The translations under genes and the position numbers were made by a program. From contig JAPPMR010001019.1 of NCBI GenBank assembly GCA_028818995.1, positions 1 through 16,415 of the forward strand: a DNA stretch of 16,415 nt, read 5' to 3'. The DNA comes from Candidatus Poribacteria bacterium. GTDB lineage: Bacteria > Poribacteria > WGA-4E > WGA-3G. This document shows positions 16,058 through 16,415 of this stretch, piece after piece (positions within the stretch are counted from its first letter, which is position 1; every line of letters starts with the position of its first letter). The notes under the pieces are model-generated. The model was not told the origin of the DNA and did not search any database. It saw only the letters and a program-made list of their open reading frames with translations.

Positions 16058-16415
16058 GTGAATCCTTAATGCATTTATCGCGAAGTTTCTTGTAGGAGGA
16101 TTTTGTAAGCGCGCCCAATCGGGGTTGGAAATTGGGCTTATAAAGTCCTCCCACAATGTAAGAGGCGACAAATACCAAAAGCGCATTTGACGTTGATTTG
16201 GCAATGAATTGCACGACTGCAACGCTGATAACCCAAAATTCCCTACTTTGTAGTCCAACATCTCTGTGCCTCACAATTCTAACTTTACCAGAAACGCATT
16301 AAAGTATACACAGATAGCCTTATCTTATCAAAAAATACAATAATACCCATCTAAAATACGCCCACAATTGAAACTCCAATAAAATCACAATAGAATCCCA
16401 ATAAGAAACACAATC
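16058..16415. other. Gene-free 358-bp tail of the window
   Basis: No ORF here has a plausible start, composition or family resemblance. Two overlapping minus-strand frames across 15959-16274 run antisense through the end of the FGE-domain gene and have low-complexity translations. The region holds the paired repeat at 16091-16155, and an A-rich, C-rich and G-poor tail from about 16310 (repeated AATA/CAAT words), which may be the upstream region of a gene beyond the window. Confidence 0.6.
16091..16155. repeat. Paired inverted-repeat element (copy C)
   Basis: The left arm (16091-16119, TGTAGGAGGATTTTGTAAGC then GCGCCCAAT) and the right arm (16131-16155, ATTGGGCTTATAAAGTCCTC then CCACA) are near reverse complements around an 11-nt spacer. 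The left arm carries 4 extra bases (GCGC) and there are a few mismatches. The 65-nt span matches copies A and B, and TTCTTGTAGGAGG at 16087-16099 is shared exactly with copy B. The element begins 33 nt after the stop codon of the FGE-domain gene, so the hairpin may also end that transcript. Confidence 0.7.

Noticed and set aside
15959..16274. Two overlapping minus-strand ORFs at the right end
   Set aside because: They are antisense to the C-terminal coding part of the FGE-domain gene and pass through the copy C repeat; their translations match no family I recognise.

Overview
The window (about 44% GC by eye) comes from a diderm (Gram-negative type) bacterium. The evidence is an outer-membrane beta-barrel protein ending in an aromatic residue, a TonB C-terminal domain, a bacterial alpha-2-macroglobulin paired with penicillin-binding protein 1C, and c-type heme motifs. 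The mix of WD40 proteins, sulfatase-modifying-factor (FGE-like) domains and short dispersed inverted repeats built on GTAGGAGNGA..CTCCG and GGCGAGGTT..AACCTCGCC recalls Candidatus Poribacteria. That assignment is from memory of such genomes and is tentative.

Layout. At 1-204 there is a short paired-hairpin repeat and the leader of a TTG-started gene. That gene (205-1422) encodes a secreted protein with two CXXCH heme motifs fused to an outer-membrane porin-like barrel. A gene-free stretch (1423-1989) follows. It holds a second paired repeat, a 23-bp palindrome and a consensus-perfect sigma-54 (-24/-12) promoter. The promoter faces an alpha-2-macroglobulin family gene (1990-7431), followed 49 bp later by pbpC (7481-9979). 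This is the classical bacterial macroglobulin/PBP1C pair: a periplasmic protease trap plus a peptidoglycan synthase. A membrane-anchored WD40 protein with 14 repeats (10109-12157) follows on the same strand, behind its own possible promoter. A small DUF423 membrane protein lies convergent to it (12175-12543, minus strand). Divergent from DUF423 is an EF-G-like GTPase (12765-14840) of the paralogous type that lacks the usual catalytic histidine of the G3 motif. A 12-bp-stem hairpin ends that gene. The last gene (14951-16057) encodes a secreted fusion of a TonB C-terminal domain with an FGE-sulfatase domain whose two catalytic cysteines are serines. The end (16058-16415) has no credible gene and carries a third paired repeat.

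How the genes fit together. Five of the seven products are predicted to act in or outside the cell envelope. The clearest functional unit is the macroglobulin-pbpC pair under apparent sigma-54 control, with the WD40 protein as a possible third member. There is no CRISPR array, rRNA, tRNA or complete insertion sequence. The most noteworthy points are the sigma-54 promoter with its candidate enhancer site, the single-chain cytochrome-barrel fusion, the FGE pseudo-enzyme fused to TonB_C, and three intergenic inverted-arm elements of nearly identical length (65-66 nt).
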